NCBI GenBank assembly: GCA_030272155.1
Contig: CP126203.1
Coordinates: 3,782,001-3,846,000 of the forward strand
Length of the DNA stretch: 64,000 nt
Direction: 5' to 3'
Origin: Tetradesmus obliquus
Taxonomy: Eukaryota; Chlorophyta; Chlorophyceae; Sphaeropleales; Scenedesmaceae
A model generated the notes under the pieces. The model was not told where the DNA came from. It ran no database searches and worked only from the letters and a program-made list of their open reading frames with translations. The first letter of the stretch is position 1. Every line of letters begins with the position of its first letter. A program made the translations under genes and the position numbers. Positions 1-11,672 of this stretch are shown piece after piece.

Positions 1-101
1 AGCTTGCTGGCGCACCCCAAGTTGGGTTCACACAAGTCTGCAGGCACTTCCTGTCACTCATGACCTTGCTGCTTATGTACGCTTCTGCTGGTGTGCTGCA
101 G

Positions 102-2431
102 TTCTGTTATGCGCGAGATGGCCGAAGAATTGGCAGGCGCACCCGAGGAGGTCCGTGCCGAAATCGCAGGCATGGAGTCTGCTGCGGCAGTGGCCACGCG
201 GCAGCGGCTGGAGGCGCGCAGCGCTGCAGAGGAGGAGCTGATGCTGCGCGTGCCGCTGAGCAAGCAGGAGGCGAAGAAACTGAAGATGCAGCGCAGGTGG
301 GCAAGGTTGGGGCCAGTATGGGTGGTTTAGGGCGGTTGGAGGAGCAGCTTTTTGGTGGCGAGTGTGGAAAGTGTAATCGGAGGGTATGTGTGGTATCTGG
401 TATGTGACTTGCCGGTTCAGCAGCGCCAGTGACGCGGCAGCGGCTGAAGGCTTGAAAAGCAGCAGAGGAGGAGCTGATGCTGCGTGTGCCGCTGAGCAAG
501 CAGGAGGCAAAGAAGCTCAAGATGCAGCGCACGTTGGTGTTGTGTTTGGGCGAGAATATGGGTGGTTTAGGGCGGTTGGAGAAGCAGTTTATTTGATGGC
601 GAGTGTGGTAAGGTGAGCGGAGGGTATGTGTGGTGTCTGGTATGTGAATTGGCGGTTCAGCGGCGGCAGTGACCGCGCGGCAGCCCCTGAATGCTTGAAA
701 TGCACAGAGGAGGAGCTGATGCTGCGCGTGCCGCTGAGCAAGCAGGAGGCAAAGAAGCTCAAGATGCAGCGCAGGTGAGTGGCTTTGAATTGGGGCAGGG
801 AGTGCAAGGGCTCGTGATGGGCACGTGTAGGGCAGGAGAAGATGGATGCTGCGCGTGCCGCTGGGCAGTCAGGAAGCAAAGAAGCAAATGTTAAATATCT
901 TGATATCTCTTGTTTGCCCATCTTCCACTGCCTGTTGCTGCCGGCGTCACAGACTTTGCAGATGACGTGGCAGACCTGGTGGCTGCATCAGGGGAGGGCG
1001 GTGACAAAGCGCCTGTCTGGCACTGCTGCGCTCACAAACAGTGTGTTGTGTTGTGTGCCGCAGGGCTGGGCTGTCTGGTGCTGCTGGGCTCACAGACTTT
1101 GCTGATGACGTGGCAGACCTGGTGGCTGCATCAGGGGAGGGCGGTGACAAGGGCGGCAGCCTGGCTGCGCTGTACGGCAAGAAGCAGCTGTCACAGAGAT
1201 ACGGCGCTGACCTGGCAACGCAGCAGTCCAAGGTGTGTGCAGCGCAGCTCATTCCACTGCATGTGATCAGTGCCGACATTGTGGGCACTTGCACTCTTGC
1301 GTGTGGCTTCGTCAGCGCCCACATCCATGTCTATGCTTCATCTATGCTGCCGACTGCTGCGGATGTGGTGCGAGATGCTGACGTGCTGCCCCTCACGCCG
1401 CTGCACGAGAGCAGCAGGGTGTGCTTGTTCAAGCTTGTTTTTGTGGCCCCATATCTGATTATTTGATTCCTGTGCCTCTCGTGTGCTGCTGCTCTGCAGA
1501 TGCGTTCCGGAGATGCTGATGTGCTGCCGCAGAAGCCTCTGCACGAGCGCCGCGCGGCCTTCGACGCAGTCGCCGCGCGCCGCGAAGCAGCCGCAGCTGA
1601 CTCCGACGGTTTTGAAGACGCAGCGGACATGGGCGGCAAGCAGCGCAAGCGCAAGCAGAGTGCAGCTGACTTTGGTGGGGAAGAGGATGAGCTGTATGCA
1701 GCCACAAAAGCGGCAAAGGCGTCGCTTAAAGCAGAGAAGCGACGTAAGCAGGAGCAGCAGCAGCAGCTGGAGGTGCCGCTTGCTGAGCCTGAGGCTGTGG
1801 GGCAGCGCAAGATCAGCTACGAGATCGAGAAGAACAGGGGCCTCACGCCACACAGGTGCGGCTTTTTGCGGTTATGGTTGTGTTTGTTGTGATTGGTTTC
1901 ATGTGTGTCTGTCTCGTTGGCAGCGACTGTGCCTGATCCGGAGCCGGTGGGGCAGCGCAAGATCAGTTACGAGATAGAAAAGATCAGAGGCATCGCACCA
2001 CAAAGGTCAATTCTCCCTAACAGCCTGATTCGAAACATACGTGCATAATTTACTGGTGCCGCTGCTGTTTGCCCTTGCAAAGTCACCAAGGCGCATGTGC
2101 TGGTCCTTCGTGTTGCATGCACACCGAACGTTGCTGCGTTTGCTGCTTGAAGGTGCGAGGACCTCATGCATCCCTGCAAGCAGCCCACACGCAACCTGCG
2201 CAGACGGTTATGGCTGTCACTTACGCTATTCCTGCATGTCCCTGTGTCACCTGCAGGAACAAGGACCTCAAGAACCCGCGCAAGAAGCACCGCGTCAAGT
2301 TTGCACAGGCCGTGGTGCGCCGCAAGGGACAGGTGCAGGGCGTGCAGGACGCGCCCAGCGCGCCGCGCGGCTATGCAGGGGAGGCCACTGGTATCAAGGC
2401 CAAGCTGGCAAAGAGTACGCGCCTGGGCTGA
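102..2431 (+). CDS. SAS10/UTP3-like small-subunit processome protein, C-terminal part (5' end outside window)
   Basis: Probable exons are 102-296, 1064-1232, 1500-1855 and 2257-2431. Their phases join without a break and give 297 residues ending in TGA. The last two exons hold the Sas10 C-terminal domain: an EIEKNRGLTPHR-type segment, then NPRKKHRVKF, a basic RRKGQ stretch and the GEATGIKAKLAKSTRLG tail. In yeast and plants SAS10/UTP3 (THALLO in Arabidopsis) is a nucleolar protein of the U3 snoRNP/SSU processome acting in 18S rRNA maturation. The domain call is by recognition of this conserved tail; function is inferred from the family. The middle is rich in Lys/Glu/Ala, as usual for this family. 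The N-terminal Sas10/Utp3/C1D domain lies left of the window. All exons have partial copies in the neighbouring introns. The exon at 1064 was chosen because only that acceptor keeps the frame from the exon ending at 296. Confidence 0.82.
421..895 (+). repeat. Three junction echoes of the SAS10 exon ending at 296
   Basis: The exon's 3' part (GAGGAGGAGCTGATGCTGCG and following, through the donor) recurs near 467 and 709, and a shorter piece recurs near 842. The start-to-start distances are 242, 236 and about 126 nt. The copy at 709-777 keeps the GT donor; the one at 467-538 has lost it (cgcacg). The exon's acceptor side is absent from all three, so they cannot be complete alternative exons. Confidence 0.85.
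947..1013 (+). repeat. 5' junction echo of the SAS10 exon 1064-1232
   Basis: About 60 nt match 1091-1151 (CACAGACTTTGC then GATGACGTGGCAGACC and following) with very few differences. The copy lies in the intron upstream of the intact exon, about 140 nt away. It stops before the donor half of the exon. Confidence 0.8.
1357..1420 (+). repeat. 5' junction echo of the SAS10 exon 1500-1855
   Basis: A diverged copy of the exon start (GATGCTGACGTGCTGCC, then CCGCTGCACGAG) lies about 138 nt upstream of the real exon start. The acceptor CAG is degraded. Confidence 0.65.
1940..2006 (+). repeat. 3' junction echo of the SAS10 exon 1500-1855
   Basis: GGGGCAGCGCAAGATCAG, then TACGAGAT and the CACCACAAAGG end repeat the last 60 nt of the exon downstream of its donor. 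The copy encodes nearly the same peptide, GQRKISYEIEK followed by R-G-A-P-Q-R. Confidence 0.8.
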
Positions 2432-3247
2432 TGCGCTGGCTGATGATCTGGCAGGCTTGCAGGAAAAGGGTGCTGTTGATTTTGCTGTACATGTGTTTGG
2501 TAGGCAGCAGGAGAAGCCATGCATGGCTTCTATGGCCAGTGGCGTCAAGGCCAAGCTTGCAAAGAGCACGTGGCTGGGCTGATGGGCTGGCAGGCTTGCA
2601 GGCTTGCAGGAAAAGGGTGTGGCGGTATCTGTTCCTTTGCAGGTGCTTCGCAGCTGCGCGCAGTATGCTTGTTGGCTCTGCCAGTGCTGTACAGCGGTGG
2701 TGCACATGCATGTGTGTCGGCATGCATGTGTGTCGGCGGTGGTGCAATGCTCACGTGGGCCGTGGTGCCTGTTTTGTTCATTGGGCTGTTGGTCGTGGTG
2801 CCTGTGTTGTTCATTGTGCTGCTGCCAGGCTGTTAGTGTGCACACTACGTATCACGTGGTGCTGAGTCAGGTGGCACGAATGACCTATCAAAAGTACACC
2901 AGTGCTGAGTGCTGACCTCGTGCACACAGAGGAGGATGGCGGTTGACTTGAGTTGACATGAGGTTTTGTCAAGCTGCGCTGCAAATGCCATGTTTGGACC
3001 GGCCAAGGCTTGAGCGTCAGTCACACGAGATTAGGGGTGGTTGATGCTTTGAACACTCGTCGTCAGCCTTTGCTCAGTCGTTTGTCAACTAGTAAGGTCC
3101 AGGGTTTGCGACCAGTGTGTAACATAAGCCAATGCGTTGATGCTTGATCGCAAGCGGATCATCTTTAGTTTCCTGCTTGCTTCTTATATGCTGCCTTTAA
3201 TCAGGCAGTCAAGCCGCAAACGCAAGTAGCTGTCGTAGACGTTTGAA
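2432..3247. other. SAS10 3' region and promoter of the carrier gene
   Basis: No further coding exon can be supported here. The stretch 2700-2760 holds short TGCATGTGTGTCGG repeats. A TGTAA motif, the usual chlorophyte poly(A) signal, lies at 3118-3122, about 690 nt past the SAS10 stop. A long 3' UTR is plausible, but this assignment is only motif-based. Confidence 0.4.
2541..2583 (+). repeat. Echo of the SAS10 C-terminus with its own stop codon
   Basis: GGCGTCAAGGCCAAGCTTGC and following, ending in CTGGGCTGA, repeats the final 40 nt of the coding sequence (2390-2431). It starts 151 nt downstream. It shows that the copying is not restricted to introns. Confidence 0.8.
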
Positions 3248-4512
3248 ATGGCGTGGGCTTTCCAGGGCGTGCTGAACGCAGGCGTGCAAATTCTGATATC
3301 TATTTTTGGAGGATGGTTCTGCGGCAGGCTGCACCTCGTGGACCCGGACGCTCTGTCAGCGAGCCTGAACACCTTTGCCATGAAGAGCTGCTTCCCTGCT
3401 TTCGTGATTCACCTGCTGGGAGTCAAAGCCGACTTGCAGGACGCAGCTGCATGGAGGTGCGCGTTAAGTAATAGAAGTTTGACGCAGGCATGCAGCCCTG
3501 CATGCAGCAGAACACGTTACAACCTGAGCAGCTCCTGCTGTATCGATGCTGCTGGCGGTACTGCCTGTTGCGCAGCAGTTTTTACAACACAGAGCAGCCG
3601 GCTCACCAGGAGCACATCAGGCAACTTGGGTCTCATCGTATGGTTCGCAGTCTTGTCGTTGTCCTGTGACGCTGGCACACAGCGGCAGTGCTGCTTCTGC
3701 TGAGCCAGCTTGGACGCTGTACAGAGGCAGTGCCCAGGCTGTTTCTCAACATCAATGGCGCTCACAGCTCTGCATGACTCATTGCACTTGCTACGCAGGG
3801 CGCTGGGTGTGTTCGTGCTGTGGGTGACGCTTATCCAGCTGGGCTGCTTTGCGTGGCACAAGCTGCACAGGCAGCAGGGCATGCAGCAGCTGTGTGTGCA
3901 CTGCCTGCTGCTCACCACAAACAACACAGGTGTGTGAGATGCTGCACGCCCCCCGACCTGCATGCAGCTGCACAGCTGGACGCAGCGCACTCATCTGCCA
4001 AGAAGCGTGAGCATGGCGGTTAAAAAGTAATGCCCAAACACGCTGTTGTGCCTAAACATGCCGCCCGAGGTGTTGAACGCTGGCACATCATGGCAGTGCC
4101 ATTTCCAAACAGTGCCATTTCTAAAAAGCGCCTTTGCATGGTTTGGGTGTATGTTCCTGCAGGCTTTATCGGCTGGCCAGTACTGATGGCAACAGTAGGG
4201 GCAGAGGGAGCCGCCATGTCCATGCTGCTCAGTGAGTTGGTGTTGCTGGCAACAATCCTGCAAGCTCGCAGTGCTGCAGGCAGTCCATCTGCATACTGAA
4301 ATGCGCGCTGACTCAAGATATGTGTTCACAACTGGAGTTTTTCACTTGCAGCTGCCAGGAATAGGCTGCAGGCAAACCGCTGCTAGCGCACGCGAGCCAT
4401 GTCCAGCAAGGACACGATCATCCTGCCTCAATACTAGCTCCTGCAGAAGGATAGCTTGCAGGATACGAGGGTGGGTGCTTTTCCTTGCACAGATATCTCC
4501 CATGGCAGAAAC

Positions 4513-4592
<80 letters not shown>

Positions 4593-5163
4593 AGGTGTGC
4601 TGCTGTTTGTGCAGCTGCTGCCAGTGGCTGTTGCCTGCTTTGAGTACCAGCGCTTCCTGGAGCAGGTGGGCAGGGCAGTACACATGCAGCACACATGCAG
4701 CATATGCAGCACTGTGAGTACACATGCAGCACACATGCAGTACACTAGTAGTACGCAGGCAGTGTGCGCGGGCAGTACACAGACAGCACATAAACATTGC
4801 ACAGGCAGAACACAGGCAGTACGCAGGCAGTGCAGAGGCAGCAAGCAGTGCCTGGCAGTTTCACCGCTGTAGCAGGCGTGCAACAGATGGCACAGAGTCT
4901 GTTATGCTGCATCACTCATCAAAGCCTGTAACGTCACAACATGCTTGCTCCTGAGCCAACTCGTCAGCTTAGGCCTGCAGCTTAGGGCTGCAGGCTTGGG
5001 TAAGTCATGCCGCATGCTTGATGATCACAAGCTGGCCGCCCGAGGGCGACTGCTGGGAAAGAAAGCGTCTGTGTGTGGTGCCGCTGTTGCTGCAGGGGCT
5101 GGAGATTTGCATGATGGTTGCGAGCAAGCTGCTGACAAAGGGCTGCCAGTCAGTATGCAAAAC

Positions 5164-5205
<42 letters not shown>

Positions 5206-6197
5206 CAGCAGAAGCCAGGCCAGGCTGCTCCAAGAGAGGCGTCACAGTTTCCACATGAGTACAGGTACGTTGGCAATGGCTGGGGGTTGCGGGGATAGGG
5301 AAGCACGACACGGCAACATTTGGGCAGCCATGTGGAAAGAATGTTAATTAGCCAGTTCTGCCTTCTGCCAGCAGGAGACCACCTTCAGACCACCTTCAGC
5401 GAGCTAGGGTGAGGTTTGTTGTGAAAGCTTGCAATGCGGTGTCTGCTCGCAGGTAGTGCTTTTGGAGTAATGCTGACTATGTACCCAGCAAGGTATACCT
5501 ACCTGCCGGCAGGAGCAGCAGCAGCATCAGCAGTGCGGCAGCAGAGCCGGCTGCTGTCAGGCTTCCTCGCTTTCCCGCCTCAGGACAGACTTTGGCAAAG
5601 CTGCAGAGCAGTGCGGCAGCGCCTGCACCACAGCAAGCTGGCAAAAGCAGTAGTAGCAGCAGTAGCGGCAGCAGCAGCAGCAGCCAACAAGGCAACCTCA
5701 GCATAGCAGTGGACAGGCATGCACCCGTACAGCCACCACCAGCAGCAGCAGCAGCAGCTGAAGCTGGTGTCAAAGACAAGCCCCAGCCCTGGTGGAAGCT
5801 CACTGGGCTTGCTCAGGCTATGCCACCACTCAAAAGAGCCAAGGACAGCAGTGACAGCCTTGTAGCTGCTGGTGCAGGGCCTGTTGCTGCAACTGGCAGC
5901 TAAGCCAGCATTCAGCAACAGCAGCAGCAGCAAGGGGCAGTCAGGCTTGGCATGACAACAGTAACTAGGAGGTTATCACGCGGGCTCAGCAGTCCTGCAG
6001 CTGCTTCTGCTGCTGCTGCTGCTAATGCGCCGCACATGCTGCCAGGTGTCGCAGCAACAGTAGTTTTGAAGCAGCTGCCTGCAAGCGGCTGCAAGCCCCA
6101 GGAGGCCAGCAGCAGCAGCAGCAGCAGCAGCGGTATGCGGGTGGGCTGTAATGGCAGCCCCAGGGCAGCAGCCGGGCTCAATATACCCCGCAATGCA

Positions 6198-6246
<49 letters not shown>

Positions 6247-6440
6247 GCCAGTCCAGTCACAGTCTGCACAACAGCTGTACAGCTTCAGCAGCAGCAGACT
6301 GCAGAGTGGCATCTCTTGCTCCCGTGCAGTGCGTGGCTGCTGACAGTGCCATAGAGCTGCATCGCTTTGGTGCTGGTGCTGATGATGGCAGCAGCAGCTG
6401 CGGCAACAATACGTCCGTGTTGACGCCTGCTTGCACACTG

Positions 6441-6474
<34 letters not shown>

Positions 6475-8390
6475 CAGGCACTGCCAGCTGTGGTGCAGAG
6501 GGTTCTACGCCAGCAGCTTGCAACGTCGCTGTGCCAGCTGTGCAGAGCATCAACGCTACCACTGCCAAGATGCCTGGCACCGAAGGCGGCAGCAGCAGCA
6601 GCAGCAGCAGGCCTAGCAGAAAAGGCAGCGGATGGTTGGGTGGAATTGCAGCACGCCACCCGCTGGCGTGGCACGTTGCTGCTGTGCAACTGCAGGTGAG
6701 ACTGCTGCTTGCGGCAGCCTGCCTGCTGTGTATATGTGCCTGCTGTGTATATGTGCCTGCTGTGTATATGGTGCATTTTTGAGTGAAGCTGTCGCAGAGA
6801 GCGTCAAGGGATGCAGGAGCATGCACACCTGTCTGCCGTTTTAAGTTGTAGCAAATGTCCTGCATTGCGCACCTGCTGCAGACCTCGACAGGATGACGCT
6901 TGACCCAAGCTCAGCTGCTGGTGCTGCTGCTGCTGCTGCTGCTGCCGCTGCTGCTCAGAGCCCCCTGATGTGGATCAACTTTCTGGCCATAGCCATCTCC
7001 CTGTCAGGCCTGCGGCGCTACCTGGACCCTGCCTCTCCTGCACGATATCATTCAACTTGTGCCATGCTGCTGCTGCTGCTGCTGCTGTGAAGAGCCCCCT
7101 GATGTGGCTCAACTTTCTGGCCATAGCCATTTCACTGTCAGTTCTTAGGCGCTACCTGGACCCTGCCTCTCCTGCTGCGCTGCCTGCACTGGGCTTTATT
7201 GACGGCCTGCTAAACTGGTTCAGCTCCGCGTGCATCCCTGTGCTGCTGTTTGCAAACGGCGTGTGGATGTCAGACAAGCAGGTCTTCAGCAAGCAAGGGC
7301 AGCTGCAGGTGAGAGGGGATACGTGGCAATGCTGCAGATCGGCGCGTGTCTTGTGTTGTGCTGCTGCTTGGGTGGAGGTCGGACAAGCAGGTCTTCAGCA
7401 AAGGAAGGGCAACTGCAGGTGCGGGCAGGGTGTGCTGGCGCTGTGTTGCGCTGGCTCTGCTAGAGCAAATCTGCCAGTGCTTGCGTTGTGCTGCTGCATG
7501 ACATGATCAAGAAAGGGCAGCTGCAGGTGCACATTTTTGCGTGTTGTCTGTGTGCTTTGGCGCTTCTGGCTTTGTGCTGCTGCTGCGTCAATCACCTTTG
7601 ATTTGTGCGTGGCAGAATCAAGCAAGCTGGATTTGCGGCAGTGCAGTGCAGGGCATGCATGCTGCACTTCAGCTGCTGCCAGCGCTGACGTCCTCACACT
7701 AATCCTGCTGTGTGTGTTGATCGCACGCAGGTGACGCAGCTGCTGCTGCTCAAGCTGCTGCTGCTGCCGGCGCTGATGGTTGCGCTGACGCTGCTGTGCG
7801 GCATGCGGGATGAGTATGGGCTGGGTCTGGTGCTGCTGTCTGCATGCCCTCTGGCACAGCTGGCGTTCCTTATGTGCCACCAGTATCATACAGGTGCGGT
7901 TAGCTGGGAGGGATTGGTGCTGGTGCTGATGCCAAGCATAGCTGTGCACAGTTGCTGCCTCAGCTGCAAACTTGCTGCTTGCAGGAAACACTGTTGCAGA
8001 GCTGGCAGAGGCAGCAATTGTGCTGACGGCATCATGCCCATGCATCATATGAAAACAGAAGCAACATGACGTACCTGTCAGCGTGGATGCTACAGAGCAG
8101 CTACGGCTAAGGCTAGAAGTGCTACACGCTGCACACTTCTTCTGTAAGCGATGCACTGCAGTATGGTGTGCCTCAACACTGCCAGCCGGCTTGCTGGTGC
8201 ATGCGTAATGACACGTTCACTGTGTTCACCTCTGTCGCATTTGGTGTTTGCTTTTGTGTTTGCAGCTGCGGAGCTCGCCACAAGCTTGACCATTCAGGGA
8301 GTGCTGCTGATGCTGCCCCATATGATTGCCCTCATCAAGCTCTGCCAACTGGCGCAGCTGTACGATGTGTCAATGCTTAACAGCGCTTGA
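3248..8390 (+). CDS. Auxin efflux carrier (AEC/PIN-like) family membrane transporter
   Basis: Supported exons are 3248-3456, 3799-3929, 4163-4231 and 4595-4665 (N-terminal half), part of a loop region ending at 6695, then about 7095-7308, 7731-7893 and 8266-8390 (C-terminal half). The first four and the last three junctions keep phase. The N-terminus (MAWAFQGVLNAGVQILIS, then GGWFCGRL) and the TNNTGFIGWPVLMATVG stretch match the first membrane bundle of Mem_trans (PF03547) proteins. The C-terminal exons give further hydrophobic helices and end in ELATSLTIQGVLLMLP. Such proteins export auxin or other organic anions at the plasma membrane or ER; the substrate cannot be read here. Between the bundles lies a long hydrophilic Ser/Gln/Ala-rich loop (about 5500-6695) whose exon limits I could not resolve. 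One in-frame TAA at 5901 interrupts that loop. It may instead be a PILS-type protein. Confidence 0.75.
4514..4594 (+). repeat. (CTG)27 tract ending at a 3' splice site
   Basis: An uninterrupted run of about 27 CTG units ends in CAG exactly at the acceptor of the carrier exon 4595-4665. It replaces a normal pyrimidine tract. It is intronic and reads CUG in the transcript. Confidence 0.9.
4676..4845 (+). repeat. Imperfect tandem repeat of CAGTACACATG/CAGCACACATG type
   Basis: Short units such as GCAGTACACATG, GCAGCACACATGCAG and CAGGCAGTACGCAGGCAG follow one another in the intron after exon 4595-4665. This is simple-sequence DNA with no coding frame worth reporting. Confidence 0.75.
6959..7046 (+). 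repeat. 5' junction echo of the carrier exon near 7095
   Basis: About 85 nt beginning AGCCCCCTGATGTGG are repeated 134 nt downstream in the intact exon (7092-7308). Both encode SPLMW-NFLAIAISLS--RRYLDPASPA. Differences are I/L and G/V plus several silent changes. This copy has the better acceptor (CTCAG) but no donor; the downstream copy has the donor but a weak acceptor (GTGAAG). Either could be the spliced start. Confidence 0.75.
7370..7530 (+). repeat. Two 3' junction echoes of the carrier exon ending at 7308
   Basis: GACAAGCAGGTCTTCAGCAA with AGGGCAACTGCAGGTGCGGG (7381-7426) and AAGGGCAGCTGCAGGTGCA (7513-7531) repeat the exon end plus donor downstream of the real junction. They shorten with distance. 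Confidence 0.7.
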
Positions 8391-8939
8391 ATGCTAGTTT
8401 ATGCGACGAAGCTGGCCGTGACCCATGTGGCCCGCCAGCACATGGGCACGTGGGGCATGTGGGCCCAGCTCAGCGTATCCAACCAACGTTTTGATTGCAG
8501 CAGCTGGCATCACAGCTGCTGCCACCTTCTAAACTTGTTGGTGCTTCAGCATTGTTATCGCTTATGGTCTTTTCAGCGCGCCTTGAAGATTGTGCTGCAA
8601 AAAATTGCCAACGTCAAGCACCACCAAGCAGCAGCCATTTGCAATATGCAGCTTAAATCTTGTTTGGTTATGATTTATGAGAAAGTATCGCCAAGCACGG
8701 ATAGAAGAGGGAGACTGGAAGCGAAAAAGTAAAGGGTTACCATCAACCTCAAACCCTGGGTCCCCCTTTTGCATCCGTCTTGCGCGCTCACAAGAGCCAG
8801 CACCCTCGGCCATGCTCCAAACATCAGCTCTTTTCCGCTAGGTCAAGTTGCTTAATCTACGTTTAGCTTTCTCCCAACGCCCTAGCCCAGCTTGTTTGCT
8901 TGCACCTACGCTTCTCCAGCGACCAGGCAACTTTTCGCG
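8391..8939. other. 3' region of the carrier gene and promoter of the deaminase gene
   Basis: There is no coding exon that I can support. The stretch from 8700 to 8939 is less repetitive and precedes the deaminase ATG, so it probably holds its promoter and 5' UTR. No TATA box or known element was recognised. Confidence 0.4.
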
Positions 8940-10753
8940 ATGGCGTGCTGCGATTGCAAGGTGGACTTGATCCCTAGGACTGCTTCGGCAGTGACCAACC
9001 TCGCGCACCTCAATGAGTGCTGCAAGCACTCAGATGATGTGGACACCTCGGGCATCCAGCACCCTCACGGGCCCTTCATGGAGCGTGCAATCTACCTCAG
9101 CCGCGTTGCAGGCCTGGAGAAGCGCACAGGTCAGCGTGTGTGATGACCGGACATGAGTGTGTCGATCAGCTCGCATTGCTTCTGCAGCCAGGTCTCTATG
9201 CACGCATAGCTGCGTTCTTTCAGTTCCAAGGCTTGCACCAAATCCTGCAATCAAGCTGCGCTCTGCAGACGTCGGTTGGTGATACTTCCCGCTCATCCTT
9301 GTTGCTTCTTGCGTTCTGCTGCTCGTAGGTGGTTGCTTTGGCGCTGTCGTCGTGAAGAACGGCAAGATTGTTGGCGAGGGCTACAACAACGTCATCAGCC
9401 ACAACGATCCCACCTGGTGAGTGCCAAACTCTGACTCGCCTCAGTATCCTCGCACAAGGCGCTGTTGCCTCGAGACAGGTTGCCTAGTCTGTACATTCAG
9501 TAATCCTATCCTGATGAATGATTCCGAGGACTTTTATCGGCTGCATGCATGCACCAGACTCAGCTTGACATCACCTGTGCCTTGCTGGTCCCAGTCAGCA
9601 TGCGCCTAGACCTACACCTCTCCTGCTGCACCATGCGCTGCCCTGCTCGTCCCATCACCTCCACTTACGCACATGCTGTTGCTGCCGCACCTCAATCTAT
9701 GCACAGGCACGGAGAGGTCGGCGCCATCAGGGATGCCAGCCAGCGCCTGGGCACCCCCCACCTGAGGTAGGTTGACTCCTCCTAGCTGTGCAGCCCTGCA
9801 TACGAGCAGTGCTGTCATGTGCAAACCACGTCTAAACATCTCAGCTGATGGAGTTCAGACAGGCTGCAACAGCATCACAGGAGCACTTCCTGATGCCATG
9901 TGCCACATCAACTCGACAGTATCCTTGCTCACACTGCTGCTGCTGCTGCTGCTGCTGCTGCCTGGCACATCCATCCCTTTTCCTGCAAACTCCTGCAGGG
10001 GCTGCGTGCTGTACACCAGCAGCGAGCCGTGCCCCATGTGCATGGGCGCGTGCTACTGGGCGCGCATCGACAAGATCTACTACGCCACCACAGCCAAGGA
10101 CGTCAAGGTGGGTATAAAGAATTGCAGGGAAGACCATACATTCTGCAGTAGATGCATGCAACATTTTGCTCACTCACATATCTAGAAGGGCGCCCCCAAA
10201 GGCACCGTGGCTGCTTCAACTTCAGTTGTTCTGGTGTGCTTCTCCTGGGTGCAGTTCTCCTGGGTGCAGATGGATATCCTGCTATGTTTGATGCTGCGCC
10301 GCCTCCTTCACATTGTCACTGCAGCAGATGGTCTGTAGTAAAAGTGTCGTGGTTGTTGTGAAGGGTGTGGCGCTGCTCGCACTGCCGCTGTGAGTGTGCT
10401 GCTGCTGCCGCTGCCATGTTGTCTCACCTGCAAAATCATGGCCGTATTGTTAACCCGCAGCTGTTCCTGCTGCTGCTGCTGCTGCTCTTTGTTCCTGCAG
10501 GAGCACGGCGCTCTGAGGACGAGGACTTCTACGAGGAGTTTGCCAAGCCCCCGGCTGACCACTCCTGCTGCTGCTGCTGCTGCTGTGCTTTGCTGTATTG
10601 CAGGAGCACGGCCGCTTTGAGGACGAGGACTTCTACGAGGAGTTTGCCAAGCCCCCGGCTGACCGCAACATCCCTGCGCTGGAGTTCATGCGCGAGGAAG
10701 CCGTGAAGGTCTGGGAAGAGTTTGGCCAGCTGCCAGACCGCTGCCACTACTAA
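8940..10753 (+). CDS. Guanine/guanosine-type deaminase (CDA superfamily, GuaD/GSDA-like)
   Basis: Exons 8940-9129, 9329-9416, 9707-9766, 9999-10107 and 10604-10753 join in phase to 198 residues, similar to bacterial guanine deaminase and plant guanosine deaminase. The zinc/catalytic motifs are HGEVGAIR, at the start of exon 3, and the CDA signature PCPMCMGACYWARI in exon 4, preceded by LYTSSE. The C-terminal FYEEFAKPP--R-IP and the final tyrosine match the GuaD subfamily rather than tRNA adenosine deaminases. The enzyme would hydrolyse guanine or guanosine to xanthine or xanthosine in purine salvage/catabolism, probably in the cytosol. The first motif is unusual: the family has H-A-E, here H-G-E because codon 2 is GGA. 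There is no clear transit peptide. Exon 5 has an echo on each side. Confidence 0.88.
10498..10564 (+). repeat. 5' junction echo of deaminase exon 5
   Basis: The sequence GCAGGAGCACGGCG, then CTGAGGACGAGGACTTCTAC through GCCCCCGGCTGACC, repeats the acceptor and first 60 nt of exon 5. It lies exactly 103 nt upstream. It breaks off into a CTG tract before the intact exon. Confidence 0.88.
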
Positions 10754-10814
10754 GCGCGCCATGCTGGTGCACTGCACAGCAACAGCATGCAGCTGTGGTG
10801 GGCGACTGGCAGGA

Positions 10815-10872
10815 GGCGGTTGGGGCAAGGTGTGGGAGGAGTTTGGGCAGCTGCCGCTACTGAGCAAGGCCA
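10815..10872 (+). repeat. Echo of the deaminase C-terminal codons past the stop
   Basis: GGCAAGGTGTGGGAGGAGTT and TGGGCAGCTGCCGCTACTGA copy the EAVKVWEEFGQLP-CHY end, starting 120 nt downstream of the original. The copy has its own TGA. Confidence 0.72.
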
Positions 10873-11672
10873 AGGCGAGAAAGTGTGGCGCTGCGAAATG
10901 CCCGGCATGCAGCTCCATGCGGCAGCCGGCGCTGCTGCTGGTGGCCTGTTTGCACAACTACAAAGAGGTCAAGGCAGAAGAGCTTGCTGGTTGTGCCAGA
11001 AGCTGCTGAGGGTATTGCCCATCGTGGCAATCGCGCAAGGGCAAGCATACACACGTGCAAGGGCACAGACTGCAAGGATCCTTGAAAGAAGTGCATGGAC
11101 TGAGTGCATGCACACAGCTTGATTGAAGAGCTTGGTGGTGGTGTTTGTGAAGCATCCACTGCGTATGCGGTGGTGCTTGCGAGCTTGTCTTTTTCAGGCA
11201 GCAACTTGCTGAGGGTGTGTGGATGTGTGTACTTGTGTGTGTGTACTTAGCTAGGGGCGCGCAGCACGCATCTGTGCATGGCGTGTGTGTTTGTGTATGT
11301 GGAGTGTGTTATGGCAGAGGGTGCAGCAGGTGTGCTACAGGTTGTGATGGCTATTGCTAGCCTGAAGTCCCTGCCTGCCTGTCTTTCAGCACAGTGCCTG
11401 CAATGCAGCGCTGGCTTCTGACTTGTACAATGTACCAGTACAAAATCCTGTGTCATACGGTGGTGCGACAGCCACATTTGCATTTGCATCAGCATGCGTT
11501 CCCTCCATTTGTGCATACGGCGCGACTGCCGAGCATATTTATGCAGCAAAGTAGCATTCAGCATGCATGTGCAGCTGCTCTGTAGTTGTGCAATGAGAGA
11601 GTGCTTGTGCGTGCTTCCGGTGCGACCGCCGGGTCGATCAACATGGCTTTATTTGAATGTTGAGGGAATCAA

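Noticed and set aside
4513..4594. Poly-Gln/poly-Leu coding frames through the CTG run
   Set aside because: The run is intronic and ends at the acceptor of a well-supported transporter exon.
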